A stretch of DNA of 55,583 nucleotides, from NCBI GenBank assembly GCA_008711135.1, contig VUAW01000019.1:1-55583 (forward strand), written 5' to 3'. Numbering within the stretch: the first letter of the stretch is position 1; each line of letters opens with the position of its first letter. The notes beneath the pieces were generated by a model. It had not been told where the DNA came from and searched no databases. It was given only the letters and a program-made list of their open reading frames with translations. The translations under genes and the position numbers were made by a program. This document shows positions 8,965 to 17,510 of the stretch, piece by piece. This DNA comes from Rhodobacteraceae bacterium LNNU 3342. Its GTDB lineage: Bacteria > Pseudomonadota > Alphaproteobacteria > Rhodobacterales > Rhodobacteraceae.

Positions 8965-9321
8965 ATGATCCTCCAGTTCGCGATTCTTCTGTTGTTTCAG
9001 CTTGCCGGCGAAGCCGTGGCACGCGGGCTTGGCCTGTCGATGCCAGGGCCGCTGCTGGGGCTGGCGGGGCTTCTGGCACTCATGGTGCTGCGGCCAAGGG
9101 TAGCCGAGGTGATAGAGCCTGTGGCGAAGGGGCTTCTGGCGCATCTGTCGCTGCTCTTCGTGCCGGTCAGCGTGGGTGTGATCCTTCACCTCGACCTGTT
9201 CGCGACGCAGGGTCTTGTTCTGGTGGCGACCGTGGTGATCAGCACTGTGCTGGCGATTGCCGTGGCGGCACTGGTCTTCGTCGGGGTGCTGCGGGCACAG
9301 GGAAGGGAGGACAATGCATGA
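8965..9321 (+). CDS. LrgA/CidA family membrane protein
   Basis: This 118-residue protein has four hydrophobic segments and the family pattern: FQLAGEAVARGLGLSMPGPLLGLAGL and then LLAHLSLLFVPVSVGVI. LrgA/CidA proteins are small holin-like inner-membrane proteins paired with LrgB/CidB. Roles range from control of murein hydrolases and autolysis to export of small metabolites such as pyruvate or glycolate. The next gene overlaps by four bases (ATGA at 9318-9321) and encodes the LrgB partner. The frame is open far upstream, but that stretch is antisense to the hydrolase gene, so ATG 8965 is preferred. Confidence 0.9.
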   Translation: MILQFAILLLFQLAGEAVARGLGLSMPGPLLGLAGLLALMVLRPRVAEVIEPVAKGLLAHLSLLFVPVSVGVILHLDLFATQGLVLVATVVISTVLAIAVAALVFVGVLRAQGREDNA

Positions 9322-10031
9322 CCGATCTCGTGCGTGTCTGGGCCTACCTATCGGAAAGCCCGCTTCTGTGGCTGGCGGCGACGCTGGTGGCCTTCGTTCT
9401 GGGGGACGGGATCAGCCGGCTGTCCGGGCGCCGGCCTTTCGCCAACCCGACGGCGATCAGCGTGGTCATCCTGGGCGGCCTGTTGCTGATCACAGGAACC
9501 CGGTATGACCAGTATTTCGAGGGCGCGCAGTTCGTGCACTTCCTGCTGGGCCCAGCCACCGTGGCGCTCGCAGTTCCGATCTACCGCAACTTCCCGCAGA
9601 TCCGGCGGCTGGCCCTGCCAATGATCGCTGCGTTGCTGAGTGGATCCCTTGTCGCCGTGCTGGTGACGATCGGGTTGGGCAAGGCCTTCGGTCTGGACGC
9701 CGAATTGATCCGGACAATGGCGCCCAAGTCCGCCACCGCGCCGGTCGCGGTGGGTATATCGGATGCCATTGGTGGCAGCACGACGCTGACAGCGGCCATG
9801 GTGATCCTGACCGGGTTGACCGGCGCGATCTTTGCCACGCCGCTGCTGAACCTGCTCGGCATCCGCGATTGGCGCGCCCGCGGCTTTGCAACGGGCGTGG
9901 TGTCGCACGGAATAGGCACCGCCCGCGCCTTTCAGGTCCATGAAACCGCCGGGGCCTTCGCCAGCATCGGCATGGGACTTAACGCGCTGCTGACGGCGAT
10001 CCTCGTCCCGCTGGTGATCAGCCTGCTGTAG
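9318..10031 (+). CDS. lrgB: LrgB/CidB family membrane protein
   Basis: The 237-residue product is strongly hydrophobic. It contains the LrgB hallmarks LLGPATVALAVPIYRN and, further on, MAPKSATAPVAVGISDAIGG, followed by SHGIGTARAFQ. It is the partner of the LrgA-type protein whose stop codon it overlaps, and the two presumably form one inner-membrane complex. In plants and several bacteria LrgAB-type proteins move glycolate, glycerate or pyruvate, while in staphylococci they modulate autolysis; the sequence does not decide between these. It ends eight bases from the convergent Rieske gene. Confidence 0.92.
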   Translation: MTDLVRVWAYLSESPLLWLAATLVAFVLGDGISRLSGRRPFANPTAISVVILGGLLLITGTRYDQYFEGAQFVHFLLGPATVALAVPIYRNFPQIRRLALPMIAALLSGSLVAVLVTIGLGKAFGLDAELIRTMAPKSATAPVAVGISDAIGGSTTLTAAMVILTGLTGAIFATPLLNLLGIRDWRARGFATGVVSHGIGTARAFQVHETAGAFASIGMGLNALLTAILVPLVISLL

Positions 10032-10038
10032 CGGCGGA

Positions 10039-10398
10039 TCAGGACGGGGCGCCGATGATCAGCATTTGGTCTGTCACAGCGACCGGCACCGGGTCCAGCC
10101 CGCAGTCCACGCCATCAACTGCCGCGCCGGTAGCAAGATTGAACCTGGCCCCGTGCGCAGTGCAAAGCAGCATCGTGCCATCTGCCGACAGCAACTGCGT
10201 GCCCCGGTAGTCGAGCGGCAGGTACTGGTGCGGGCACGCGTTCACGTAGGCCCGGAAAGCTTCGCCCACCCGCACCACCAGCAGTGGGAAGCAGCCGTTG
10301 GCGGTGTTCACCCCGACGGACAGCACGCGCCCGACCTGTTCAGTCGTGCAGATCGGTGTACCGGGGGCAGGGGCCGTGGAATAATCGGTCCAAGCCAT
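10039..10398 (-). CDS. Rieske [2Fe-2S] ferredoxin-like protein
   Basis: The 119-residue product carries the two cluster-binding motifs of a Rieske domain: CPHQY (Cys-x-His) near residue 56 and CTAHGARF (Cys-x2-His) near residue 80. It is about the size of a stand-alone dioxygenase-type Rieske ferredoxin and has no membrane anchor, so it is probably a cytoplasmic electron carrier. It begins 15 bases after the 4-hydroxyphenylpyruvate dioxygenase stop and is likely cotranscribed with it. That enzyme needs no ferredoxin, so the partner of this protein is unknown; another step of aromatic catabolism encoded elsewhere is possible. Confidence 0.88.
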   Translation of the reverse strand: MAWTDYSTAPAPGTPICTTEQVGRVLSVGVNTANGCFPLLVVRVGEAFRAYVNACPHQYLPLDYRGTQLLSADGTMLLCTAHGARFNLATGAAVDGVDCGLDPVPVAVTDQMLIIGAPS

Positions 10399-10413
10399 TC
10401 GCGGTTCCGGCGG

Positions 10414-11526
10414 TTACTCGGCGGCGGTCGGCTTCAGGACACCGCGGCGGATCTGGTCCTCCTCGATCGACTCGAACAGTGCACGGAAGTTGCCCGCGCC
10501 AAAGCCGTCATCGCCCTTGCGCTGGATGAACTCGAAGAAGATCGGCCCGATCACGGTTTTCGAGAAGATCTGGAGCAGGATGCGCGTTTCGCCCCCGCCG
10601 ATGACACCTTCGCCATCGATCAGGATGCCGTGTTTCTTCATGCGGTCGATCGGTTCCTGATGGTCTTTGACGCGCTTGCGCGACATCTCGTAATAGACAT
10701 CCGGAGGGCCGGGCATGAAGGCCATTCCCGCATTGGCGATGGCGTCTGTGGCGGAATAGATATCCTCGGTCGCGATTGCGATGTGCTGGATGCCCTCGCC
10801 CTTGTATGCCCGCAGGTATTCCTCGATCTGGCTGTGATCGTCGGTGGATTCGTTGATCGGGATGCGGATCTTGCCGTCTGGCGAGGTCAGAGCCCGGCTG
10901 ACAAGGCCGGTCTGCTTGCCCTTGATGTCAAAATACTTGATTTCGCGGAAGTTGAAGGTCTGGTGGTAGAACCTGTACCACGTGTCCATGTTGCCGCGGA
11001 TCACGTTGTGGGTCAGGTGATCAAGATAGTAGAAGCCAAAGCCTTTGGGCTTCGGGTCGCGCTCCTCCAGCCAATCGTAATCCTGTTCATAGGCGCTGCC
11101 AGTTTCCCCGTACCTCTCAATGAAATACAGCAGCGAGCCGCCGATGCCGTAAACCGCCGGGGCATCGATTGACTTGCCTGCGCCGGTATATTCCTCCGCG
11201 CCAAGATCCAGTGCCCGTTTCAGCGCAACGCGCGCATCGACCACGCGCCACGCCATTGCCGGCGCGCAGGGGCCGTGATCCCGCACGAATTCAGCGGCGT
11301 GAGTATCGGGATCGGCATTCAGCAAATAGTTGATGTCCCCCTGCCGATAGAGCGTGATGTTCCGCGTCTTGTGTCTTGCGACCGGAACAAAGCCCATCTG
11401 GCGGAAGATGACGTCAAGCTTCTCAGGTTCGGGGTGGGCGAACTCGACGAACTCAAATCCGTCAGTGCCGGCCGGGTTTTCTTCGCTGATCGTGGCCTTT
11501 GGGGCGTCATGCGGGAAGGGTCCCAT
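10414..11526 (-). CDS. hppD: 4-hydroxyphenylpyruvate dioxygenase
   Basis: This 370-residue enzyme converts 4-hydroxyphenylpyruvate and O2 to homogentisate and CO2, the committed step of tyrosine breakdown by the homogentisate route. The two-domain vicinal-oxygen-chelate fold is clear. The iron ligands fit the first His of LDHLTHNV, the His of GIQHIAI and the Glu of FFEFIQRKGDDGFG, the latter a strong signature near the C-terminus. ATG 11526 is preceded by AGGAGGAG, which rules out the in-frame start at 11568. It is divergent from an AsnC/Lrp regulator whose gene starts 131 bases away. That is a common arrangement for control by aromatic amino acids. Confidence 0.95.
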   Translation of the reverse strand: MGPFPHDAPKATISEENPAGTDGFEFVEFAHPEPEKLDVIFRQMGFVPVARHKTRNITLYRQGDINYLLNADPDTHAAEFVRDHGPCAPAMAWRVVDARVALKRALDLGAEEYTGAGKSIDAPAVYGIGGSLLYFIERYGETGSAYEQDYDWLEERDPKPKGFGFYYLDHLTHNVIRGNMDTWYRFYHQTFNFREIKYFDIKGKQTGLVSRALTSPDGKIRIPINESTDDHSQIEEYLRAYKGEGIQHIAIATEDIYSATDAIANAGMAFMPGPPDVYYEMSRKRVKDHQEPIDRMKKHGILIDGEGVIGGGETRILLQIFSKTVIGPIFFEFIQRKGDDGFGAGNFRALFESIEEDQIRRGVLKPTAAE

Positions 11527-11656
11527 GATCTCCTCCTCTTGTGTTAGACCTCTTCCTGACGATGGCATGGCACGTGTGCATGGTGCTTGCGAAATGGGCC
11601 GCGCCGTATCACAAATCTACATGAAACGTGCATCATTGGACGCGGAGGCGCACGGG

Positions 11657-12142
11657 ATGAAGCTGGACAGCTTTGATATCGCCATTCTTGTTGCATTGCA
11701 GAAAGATGGCGCGATGACTAATGCGGGCTTGTCAGAGGTGGTCAATCTTTCCGCGTCGCAATGTTCGCGGCGGCGCGCGGCGCTGGAACAGGCGGGGATC
11801 ATCGAGGGCTATACCGCCCGCCTCAGCGCGACCAAGCTGGGCTACGGCCTGCGGGCGATCATCCGGGTGAACCTGTCCAGCCATGGCCAGAACAACGAGA
11901 ACGATTTTGCCCGTTTTGTCGCCCGCCATCAGCAGATCCGGTCAGCCTTTTCGGTGGCGGGTGACGCTGACTACATCCTGGACGTTCGCGTGCGGGACCT
12001 GGATGCCTTTGCAGAGTTCGTTCACGGCCACCTGTTGCCGCATCCACAGGTGTCGCAGGTACGTTCAGAGATCGTCCTGCTGACGCTGAAGGATGAAAAA
12101 GGCGTGGCGCCCGTTCATGACGCCACATCCGGCGGGATTTAG
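11657..12142 (+). CDS. AsnC/Lrp-family regulator divergent from hppD
   Basis: The 161-residue product has an N-terminal winged helix-turn-helix (KLDSFDIAILVALQKDG, then VNLSASQCSRRRAALEQAGII) and a C-terminal RAM ligand-binding domain (FSVAGDADYILDVRVRDLDAF). Lrp-family proteins form octamers that sense amino acids. Its divergent position suggests control of hppD and of itself in response to tyrosine or phenylalanine, which is an inference. GGAGG eight bases upstream supports ATG 11657; ATG 11621 is an alternative adding 12 residues. The stop codon lies inside a perfect 12-bp palindrome. Confidence 0.9.
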   Translation: MKLDSFDIAILVALQKDGAMTNAGLSEVVNLSASQCSRRRAALEQAGIIEGYTARLSATKLGYGLRAIIRVNLSSHGQNNENDFARFVARHQQIRSAFSVAGDADYILDVRVRDLDAFAEFVHGHLLPHPQVSQVRSEIVLLTLKDEKGVAPVHDATSGGI

Positions 12143-12150
12143 GCGCCTAA
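12139..12150. repeat. Perfect 12-bp palindrome over a stop codon
   Basis: TTAGGCGCCTAA reads identically on both strands and contains the TAG stop of the preceding AsnC/Lrp gene. It is too short for a strong terminator and has no T-run. It could be a protein-binding site or chance. Confidence 0.3.
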
Positions 12151-12661
12151 GGCGGGGTTCACCCTGCTTACATCACCTGCCGCCACTGTGCTGTCGACGC
12201 CGTGACCAACTTCGCGATTTATCGCCGCCGCAAGGAGGTGGTGGATTTTGCGCGGCTCGCCCGGCGCTGGCCGAGCCCCTACGACTTTGAGGCGCAACCT
12301 CTTGCGCAGTGTGCGCCAATGATGTCCGAACCTTGCCCGGCAGCGGCTGCCAAGTCACGTTACCGGTTCCAACGGATGGGCGTGGCATCCTCTCAACCAT
12401 GCTCACGGCCCTGAGGGGCAGCAGGGGACCTTCCTAGGGGGTATGTTTGGCACATTCATTTCCTTCTCGGTCGGTGTAGGAGAAATGGATTCTTCTATAG
12501 GTAGACCTTGGAGCAGGCAGTTCTCCATCCGGGCACAAAAGCATCCGCAGTAGCGGCGGGGAGACGCAGTCGCCCCCTTCACTGCTATTGACGATTAAAT
12601 TTATCGTATTATCGTTGAATCTCACAGGGCCACGGTTGCCGTGAAATTGGCGGAGAGAGAA
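12143..12661. other. Long intergenic region without a supported gene
   Basis: These 519 bases hold no recognisable coding sequence. A GTG-started frame at 12202-12414 (70 codons) follows no good ribosome site and shows no motif. From about 12,430 the DNA becomes more AT-rich towards the next regulator, ending in a candidate operator at 12592-12606. The length leaves room for a small RNA, but no hairpin with a T-run was found. Confidence 0.4.
12592..12606 (+). promoter_or_regulatory. Candidate AsnC/Lrp operator
   Basis: CGATTAAATTTATCG is a near-perfect 15-bp palindrome with one mismatched pair, in an AT-rich patch about 55 bases before the second AsnC/Lrp start. Lrp-family proteins bind such AT-centred palindromes and often regulate themselves. 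A half-site ATTATCG follows at 12608-12614, and its inverse CGATAAT occurs at 13193-13199 before the next gene, so the regulator may control both. Assignment is by position and symmetry only. Confidence 0.45.
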
Positions 12662-13144
12662 ATGACCATCAAGCGTCCGCTTGACCGCATCGACCGCAAG
12701 ATCCTGTTCGAACTGATGCAGGATGCCACCATCCCAATCGCGCGTCTCGCCGATCGCGTAGGGCTTTCGCAGACCCCGTGCTGGAAGCGGGTCCAGAAGC
12801 TCGAGGCTGCCGGGATCATCACCCGCCGAGTGGCGCTGGTCGATCCGGACGCCGTCGGCTTCGGCCTCACCGTGCTGGTAGAAATCGAGGCGGCAGATCA
12901 CTCGCTTGAGTGGCGCAGGATCTTCGTCGACGCGCTGCAAGACCTGCCAGAGGTGCAAGAGGCGCACCGGCTGGCCGGGGAGGTGGACTACCTGCTCAAG
13001 GTCGCGGTGTCTGACATGGGCGCCTATGACGACTTCTACCTCCGGCTGACCAGCCTCGTGCCCTGCCGGAACGTGACCTCCAAGTTCTCGATGGAGCGGG
13101 TGAAGATCTCTACAGCCTTCCCGCTCGATATAGTCAGTCCCTGA
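12662..13144 (+). CDS. AsnC/Lrp-family regulator
   Basis: This 160-residue protein has the Lrp layout: helix-turn-helix (LDRIDRKILFELMQDATIP, then VGLSQTPCWKRVQKLEAAGII) at residues 7-57, and a RAM effector-binding domain (HRLAGEVDYLLKVAVSDMGAY). The SQTPCWKRVQKLE recognition helix is typical of the group that senses branched-chain or other amino acids. ATG 12662 follows GGAGAGAG; the in-frame GTG at 12641 has none. An AT-rich palindrome upstream suggests autoregulation. The RBBP9-type hydrolase 84 bases downstream, preceded by a matching half-site, is a likely target. Confidence 0.92.
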   Translation: MTIKRPLDRIDRKILFELMQDATIPIARLADRVGLSQTPCWKRVQKLEAAGIITRRVALVDPDAVGFGLTVLVEIEAADHSLEWRRIFVDALQDLPEVQEAHRLAGEVDYLLKVAVSDMGAYDDFYLRLTSLVPCRNVTSKFSMERVKISTAFPLDIVSP

Positions 13145-13228
13145 TGCACTGGTGCCAAGAGCGCCCGACCGCGCCCCGGCCACCTGAAAACACGATAATT
13201 CCAAGAGATTATTAAGGGAAAGAAGGCC

Positions 13229-13816
13229 ATGACCAGAACCCTCATCATTCCCGGCCTTGACGGCGCCCTTGGGCCTCACTGGCAGCACTGGTGGGCGGCG
13301 CATGACCCAAAGGCGGTGCTTGTGGGACAGGATGATTGGAGCCGCCCGACACCAGAGGCCTGGGAGGCCGAGGTCGCAGGCGCCGTCATCCAGCACCCGG
13401 ACGCGATCTTGGTGGCGCACAGCCTCGGTTGCCTCGTCGTGGCACGCTTGTTGGCCAAATGGCCGCAACTTCGCATTGCAGGGGCGCTCATGGTTGCGCC
13501 GGCCGATCCGGCGCGCAGCAAGCGTCTGTCCGCGTTCCGCGTGGTTCCCCGCCAGCCGCTTGGTGTTCCAGTCACGGTGGTTGCCAGCCGCAATGACCCG
13601 TGGATGAGCTTTGCACAGGCGCGGGACTTGGCGCAGGCGTGGGGCGGGGAGGTAGTGGACCTCGGCTTCGCCGGGCACATCAACGTCGACAGTGGATACG
13701 GGCCTTGGAAAGGCGGACTTGCTCTTCGCGACAACATTGTCCGGCGAAAGGCAGATCCTGCCTCCTTCCTCCGTCCGGTCAGCACAAGGATCCCGGCCAA
13801 CTGGAGGGTCCGGTGA
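13229..13816 (+). CDS. RBBP9/YdeN-type serine hydrolase
   Basis: The 195-residue product begins with TRTLIIPGLDGALGPHWQHWW, a signature of the RBBP9/YdeN alpha/beta-hydrolase family. It has the nucleophile elbow VAHSLGCLV (Ser near residue 69), an Asp in ASRNDPWMSF and a His in GFAGHINVDSGYG, giving a complete Ser-Asp-His triad. These are small cytoplasmic hydrolases whose natural substrates are mostly unknown. An AGGG/AAGAAGG-type site precedes ATG 13229. It is followed, with coupling, by two tiny ORFs and a FAD/NAD(P)-binding protein. It may be regulated by the AsnC/Lrp protein encoded upstream. Confidence 0.9.
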   Translation: MTRTLIIPGLDGALGPHWQHWWAAHDPKAVLVGQDDWSRPTPEAWEAEVAGAVIQHPDAILVAHSLGCLVVARLLAKWPQLRIAGALMVAPADPARSKRLSAFRVVPRQPLGVPVTVVASRNDPWMSFAQARDLAQAWGGEVVDLGFAGHINVDSGYGPWKGGLALRDNIVRRKADPASFLRPVSTRIPANWRVR

Positions 13817-13941
13817 TGCAGGCAGTCATCCAGCCGCGGCTCATGTGCCTTGCTGATGTTCCTGCGTCGCCTTCGACACTTGCGCCGCTTCTTGAGGGTA
13901 GGGGCCGCCACGGCAACTGGCCGTCGGGAAAAGGAGGATAG
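13816..13941 (+). CDS. Possible 41-residue peptide
   Basis: An ATG overlaps the hydrolase stop (TGATG) and follows GGAGGG at ideal spacing. The 41-codon frame ends three bases before the next small ORF. The peptide has no recognised motif and no membrane segment. Translation signals are good but the product has no visible family, so this may simply keep ribosomes moving along the operon. Confidence 0.3.
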   Translation: MQAVIQPRLMCLADVPASPSTLAPLLEGRGRHGNWPSGKGG

Positions 13942-13944
13942 GAG

Positions 13945-14103
13945 ATGTTCTGCTGCATCACGGATATGGCGATGGCGGAATGCCTTGCGGTTGCGCCCGA
14001 CACCGAGGTTCCTGACCTGAACGAACCCGGCGGCCCCGTCCTGTTCCTGCTGCTGGGCTGGGCCTTTGCGGCGCTGATGATCGGGGTGGCGACATGGTCA
14101 TGA
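13945..14103 (+). CDS. Small single-span membrane protein (52 residues)
   Basis: ATG 13945 follows a double ribosome site (AAGGAGGATAGGAG). The 52-residue product has a Cys-containing, acidic N-terminal half and a hydrophobic C-terminal helix (VLFLLLGWAFAALMIGVATW), so it should sit in the inner membrane. It is too short to be called in most pipelines. Its stop overlaps the start of the FAD/NAD(P)-binding protein gene, suggesting a joint role, perhaps as a membrane tether. The family was not recognised. Confidence 0.5.
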   Translation: MFCCITDMAMAECLAVAPDTEVPDLNEPGGPVLFLLLGWAFAALMIGVATWS

Positions 14104-15476
14104 ACAAGACGTTCGAGTTCACACCTGCTACCTCGGCAGCCCATGTGCTGATCGTGGGCGGCGGGGCAAGTGGCGTGCTGCTTGCGGCGCAGCTTCTGCG
14201 GCAGGTGCCGGAGACCCTCGTGACGATCGTCGAACGTCGGGCAGAGATCGGCCCCGGGCTCGCCTATTCGACGCCAGAGCCTTGGCACTTGCTGAACACC
14301 CGCGCCGGCAACATGTCAGCCTGGCCCGATCAGCCGGAGCATTTTTCTGATTGGCTACGCGAGAATGCTCCGGATGCCGCCGCGCGTTGCTTTGTCAGCC
14401 GCAACCACTACGCGCGCTATCTTGCCGAACTCGTCGCTCCCTCTCGCCTGTCGGGACATCTCCGCTGCGTTTTCGGTGAGTGCCGCCGGGTTGAGGAAGG
14501 GGCACAAGGGGTGCGGGCAGAGCTTTCCGACGGGCGGATGATCAGGGCAGACATTGCTGTGCTCGCCACCGGGCATCCAGCAGTTGGCAACGAACTTGAC
14601 GGCATGTCCAACCCGTGGGCGCAGAAGCCCCTGACGGGGACGGAGCGCATCCTGATCGTCGGGTCAGGGCAGACCATGACGGACCAGTTGTTGTCACTCG
14701 GTGCTGCGGGGCACATGGGCAAGATCATTATCCTGTCGCGGCGGAGCCAACTGCCGCGGGTTCATACGGATAATCGGCCTCTGCAAATATTTTTGGATGA
14801 AGTGCCGCGTGGCGCCGGGGCCGCCGAAGCCATGCGCTGGCTGCGCCGACGTGTCCACGGCCACATGCAGCAGGGCGGCGACTGGCGGGATGTAGTCGAC
14901 GGGCTGCGGCCCCATGTTCAGCGGATCTGGGCAGCCATGCCACTTTCGGCGCGTGGCGCCTTTCTTCGCCATGCCTGCCGTTGGTGGGAGGTTCATCGGC
15001 ACCGCATGCCCCCCGAGGGCGAGGCTGCGCTGGACAAGCTGAACGCGGAAGGGCGGATTACCCGGATGCGCGGCGCGTTCCTCAGCACGACCCGCGAGGG
15101 GGACGGCAGTATCAAGGCGCTGGTATCCCAAGACGGCGCGGTGACAGAGCTGCAGGTGGATCGGGTGCTGGATTGCCGGGGCATCCGGCGCGATCCGGCG
15201 CGTCACGGTGCGCCGGTTCTGGCCGACCTTCTGCAGCGCGGCCGCGCCCGCATCGATCCCTTGGGCTTGGGCCCAGAGGTCACGGCGCACTGCGCCTTGA
15301 TCAACGTGGATGGCACCCCCTCCACCAGGATCTTCGCGATCGGGCCGGTGACGCGGGCGGCGTTTTGGGAGATCACGGCCATTCCTGACATCCGCGAACA
15401 GGCGGTCCGTCTGGCCTCGCACCTTGTTGCGTGGCGGCTCAAGGCCCACAAGCCGATGGCGAGCGGTGTCGCCTGA
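14100..15476 (+). CDS. FAD/NAD(P)-binding oxidoreductase-like protein
   Basis: The 458-residue product has an N-terminal Rossmann motif HVLIVGGGASGVLLAAQLL (residues 14-32), an acidic residue closing the second strand (TIVERR), and WHLLNTRAGNMS, characteristic of the FAD-NAD(P)-binding group whose members include putative hydroxyacyl or siderophore-type monooxygenases. A second dinucleotide motif, ERILIVGSGQTMTDQLLSLG, lies near residue 180. The reaction is unknown. It starts inside the stop of a 52-residue membrane protein (ATG 14100; ATG 14094 is also in frame). It converges on the caspase-like gene. Confidence 0.85.
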   Translation: MNKTFEFTPATSAAHVLIVGGGASGVLLAAQLLRQVPETLVTIVERRAEIGPGLAYSTPEPWHLLNTRAGNMSAWPDQPEHFSDWLRENAPDAAARCFVSRNHYARYLAELVAPSRLSGHLRCVFGECRRVEEGAQGVRAELSDGRMIRADIAVLATGHPAVGNELDGMSNPWAQKPLTGTERILIVGSGQTMTDQLLSLGAAGHMGKIIILSRRSQLPRVHTDNRPLQIFLDEVPRGAGAAEAMRWLRRRVHGHMQQGGDWRDVVDGLRPHVQRIWAAMPLSARGAFLRHACRWWEVHRHRMPPEGEAALDKLNAEGRITRMRGAFLSTTREGDGSIKALVSQDGAVTELQVDRVLDCRGIRRDPARHGAPVLADLLQRGRARIDPLGLGPEVTAHCALINVDGTPSTRIFAIGPVTRAAFWEITAIPDIREQAVRLASHLVAWRLKAHKPMASGVA

Positions 15477-15560
15477 CAGCGGCATCAAGATGATATGTCC
15501 GCAGCGGCCAAGATCAAGCGGTTCTGCCACGCCGAACAGGCGGTGGCTAACGATGAAGGG

Positions 15561-17510
15561 TCAACCAGCAAGCACCGAACTGTTGAACCCACCCGTGCGC
15601 CACGCTTGCAGCGCCTGCACTAGGGCTGGTCCGACGCTGCCGTCCGGGATGCCGCTGAAAAGCCCCGCGCGGGCAAGCCGCTGTTGCAGCGCGGCCAGCG
15701 TTTCCGGGTGCCAGTTTTCGGCCTCTTTCGTCAGTTCGTGCAGCAGGCTGCCATCGTCCGAGGCTACCCCCAGCAGAAGTTGCGCCGAAGCCCGGGCGGC
15801 ATTGCGAGGTGTGCCTCGGCCTTCGTCCAGAAGAACCGCAGCCGCACGATAGGCCCTCGGTTCGCCCTCACGCGCAGCGCGTTCGAACAGCGCGACGGCA
15901 TCGCCGGGCCCGCCAAATTCACCTTGCTGCGCCAGAACGCCTAGGTTGAAGGTCGCAATGGCCGATCCTGCCTCGGATGCCTTCTGAAGCAGGGCAATGC
16001 CCCGTTCTCGTTCCTCGGTCCCGCGATCTTCCTCCAGCAATGAAACGGCAAGGTTGATTGCTGCGTCCGCACTGCCGCCCGCCGCGGCCCGCTCGTAAAG
16101 CGCCATCGCCCCCGCCGGGTCTTTTTCAACGCCGTCACCATTTTCCTTCAGCAGCGCAAGACTGATCATCGCCCGCAGATCCCCGCGCTCGGCCGCTGCC
16201 TGATACAAATTGACAGCCCGATCCCGCAGGCCCGCCGCTGCGCTGGCGCGGGCAAGAAGCGCGAGGTAGCGCGGCTGCCGGGGGTCAAGTTCCGCCGCCT
16301 CTTCACAGGCGCGCATCGCCTCGACGGCATTCTGGGCTAACAGTTCAAAGGGAACGCCGGGGGTGGTTTCGGTGCCATCGCGCGGATGGGTAGCCAGTGC
16401 CTCGCACCGCTTTGCTGCGCTCAACTCGGGCTCGGCCGGCAGTTCGTCCAACATCCGCTGGGCCTCGGCTGCGTGCGGGCCGTCGGCATGGAACTGCAGG
16501 TAGGTCTGGAACAACTGGCGAAGCCGCGTGCGCTGCGCCAGTTGCCACAGCTGCTCGCCAGCCTCATGATCAGAGTTGAGGCTGCGCTGTGCCGTGGCGG
16601 CCGCGCCAGAGTCCGAGGCTAGCATCGCCATCACTTCGCCCACATGAGATCCGTCGGGGTAGCGCTGCAGATACATCCGCATCAGCGTGGGATCAGCGGC
16701 ACGAACGGCAACCTGATAGAATAGCGTCTCTGGCGCGACGGTGGGCGGGCCGTCGTTGAAGCGGAAGCGCCGCGTCAGGGCAGAGATCTCCCACGGGACC
16801 TGCTGGCCGCCGGTCTGGGCCACCACGTCCTTGCGCACGGCGCTCATCATTTCGCTGATGTCTTGTTCGGGGGTGTGTATATGGCTCAGCAGTGCCCCAG
16901 TGAAGGTGCCGTTCCGACCCTCACCATCGTAGGCAACGGCGTTCGGTCGGGTGGCATAGGCGATCAGGAAATCGGTCGCGCTGCCGACAAGGGCCAGCCC
17001 CGGGGCGGTGCCGGGCAGGCGCAGCGGGTTGTCGCCGCAGGCATCAAGCAGCACGATCTTCAGCCCCGGAGCTTCCCCCAGTACGCTCAGAACGTCATCC
17101 AGCGCCACCGTCTGTTCAACAGCGCGTTCGGGGGCCGTTACGCGAAAATCCACCGGCAACAGGTAGTTATTAAAGGATACCTGAAAGGCGTGGCCCGCAT
17201 AGTAGAACAGCGCAACCTCGGAGTCACGAAGCTCGCTCCTGAAGCGGGTGATCAGCGCCTGCATCCCCTTTCGATCTAGGTCGATGCCCACGAACACCTC
17301 GAAGCCCAGCCCCTTGAGCGCGGCGGTCATGTCGTTCGCGTCGTTGACCGGGTTGTCCAGCGCAGGGATGTGGGGATACGCGGCATTGCCAATAACAAGC
17401 GCGACCCGTTGCGCTGCCGCCGCCGGCACGGCCGCAAGCAGGCTCAGCAGCGCCGCCAGCAGCAGCGCCGCCAAGGCAGGGCTAGAGCCCGACCGCACGT
17501 GCGAGTGTCG
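15561..17510 (-). CDS. Exported caspase-fold (C14) protein with Sel1 repeats
   Basis: The 649-residue product has a signal peptide (hydrophobic residues about 12-34) and then a caspase p20-like domain (about 36-260). It begins [24 protein letters not shown] and contains the catalytic pair His in YYAGHAFQ (about 108) and Cys in LLDACGDNP (about 159). The usual GHG and DAC-R motifs are altered at the residue after each catalytic position, so activity is likely but unproven. Residues about 430-600 hold Sel1/TPR-like repeats, and the end ([21 protein letters not shown]) resembles a peptidoglycan-binding repeat. Its start lies inside the 3' end of the TpsA gene (29-base overlap), so it is coupled to that exoprotein. 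Confidence 0.85.
   Translation of the reverse strand, partial: RHSHVRSGSSPALAALLLAALLSLLAAVPAAAAQRVALVIGNAAYPHIPALDNPVNDANDMTAALKGLGFEVFVGIDLDRKGMQALITRFRSELRDSEVALFYYAGHAFQVSFNNYLLPVDFRVTAPERAVEQTVALDDVLSVLGEAPGLKIVLLDACGDNPLRLPGTAPGLALVGSATDFLIAYATRPNAVAYDGEGRNGTFTGALLSHIHTPEQDISEMMSAVRKDVVAQTGGQQVPWEISALTRRFRFNDGPPTVAPETLFYQVAVRAADPTLMRMYLQRYPDGSHVGEVMAMLASDSGAAATAQRSLNSDHEAGEQLWQLAQRTRLRQLFQTYLQFHADGPHAAEAQRMLDELPAEPELSAAKRCEALATHPRDGTETTPGVPFELLAQNAVEAMRACEEAAELDPRQPRYLALLARASAAAGLRDRAVNLYQAAAERGDLRAMISLALLKENGDGVEKDPAGAMALYERAAAGGSADAAINLAVSLLEEDRGTEERERGIALLQKASEAGSAIATFNLGVLAQQGEFGGPGDAVALFERAAREGEPRAYRAAAVLLDEGRGTPRNAARASAQLLLGVASDDGSLLHELTKEAENWHPETLAALQQRLARAGLFSGIPDGSVGPALVQALQAWRTGGFNSSVLAG

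Noticed and set aside
10066-11172. 368-codon plus-strand frame opposite hppD and the Rieske gene
   Set aside because: Both minus-strand genes have clear active-site motifs; the opposite frame is a composition artefact.
12448-12462. Sigma54-like element (TGGCAC then TTTCC)
   Set aside because: The -12 half lacks the essential GC of TTGC, and no activator gene or enhancer-like repeats are nearby.
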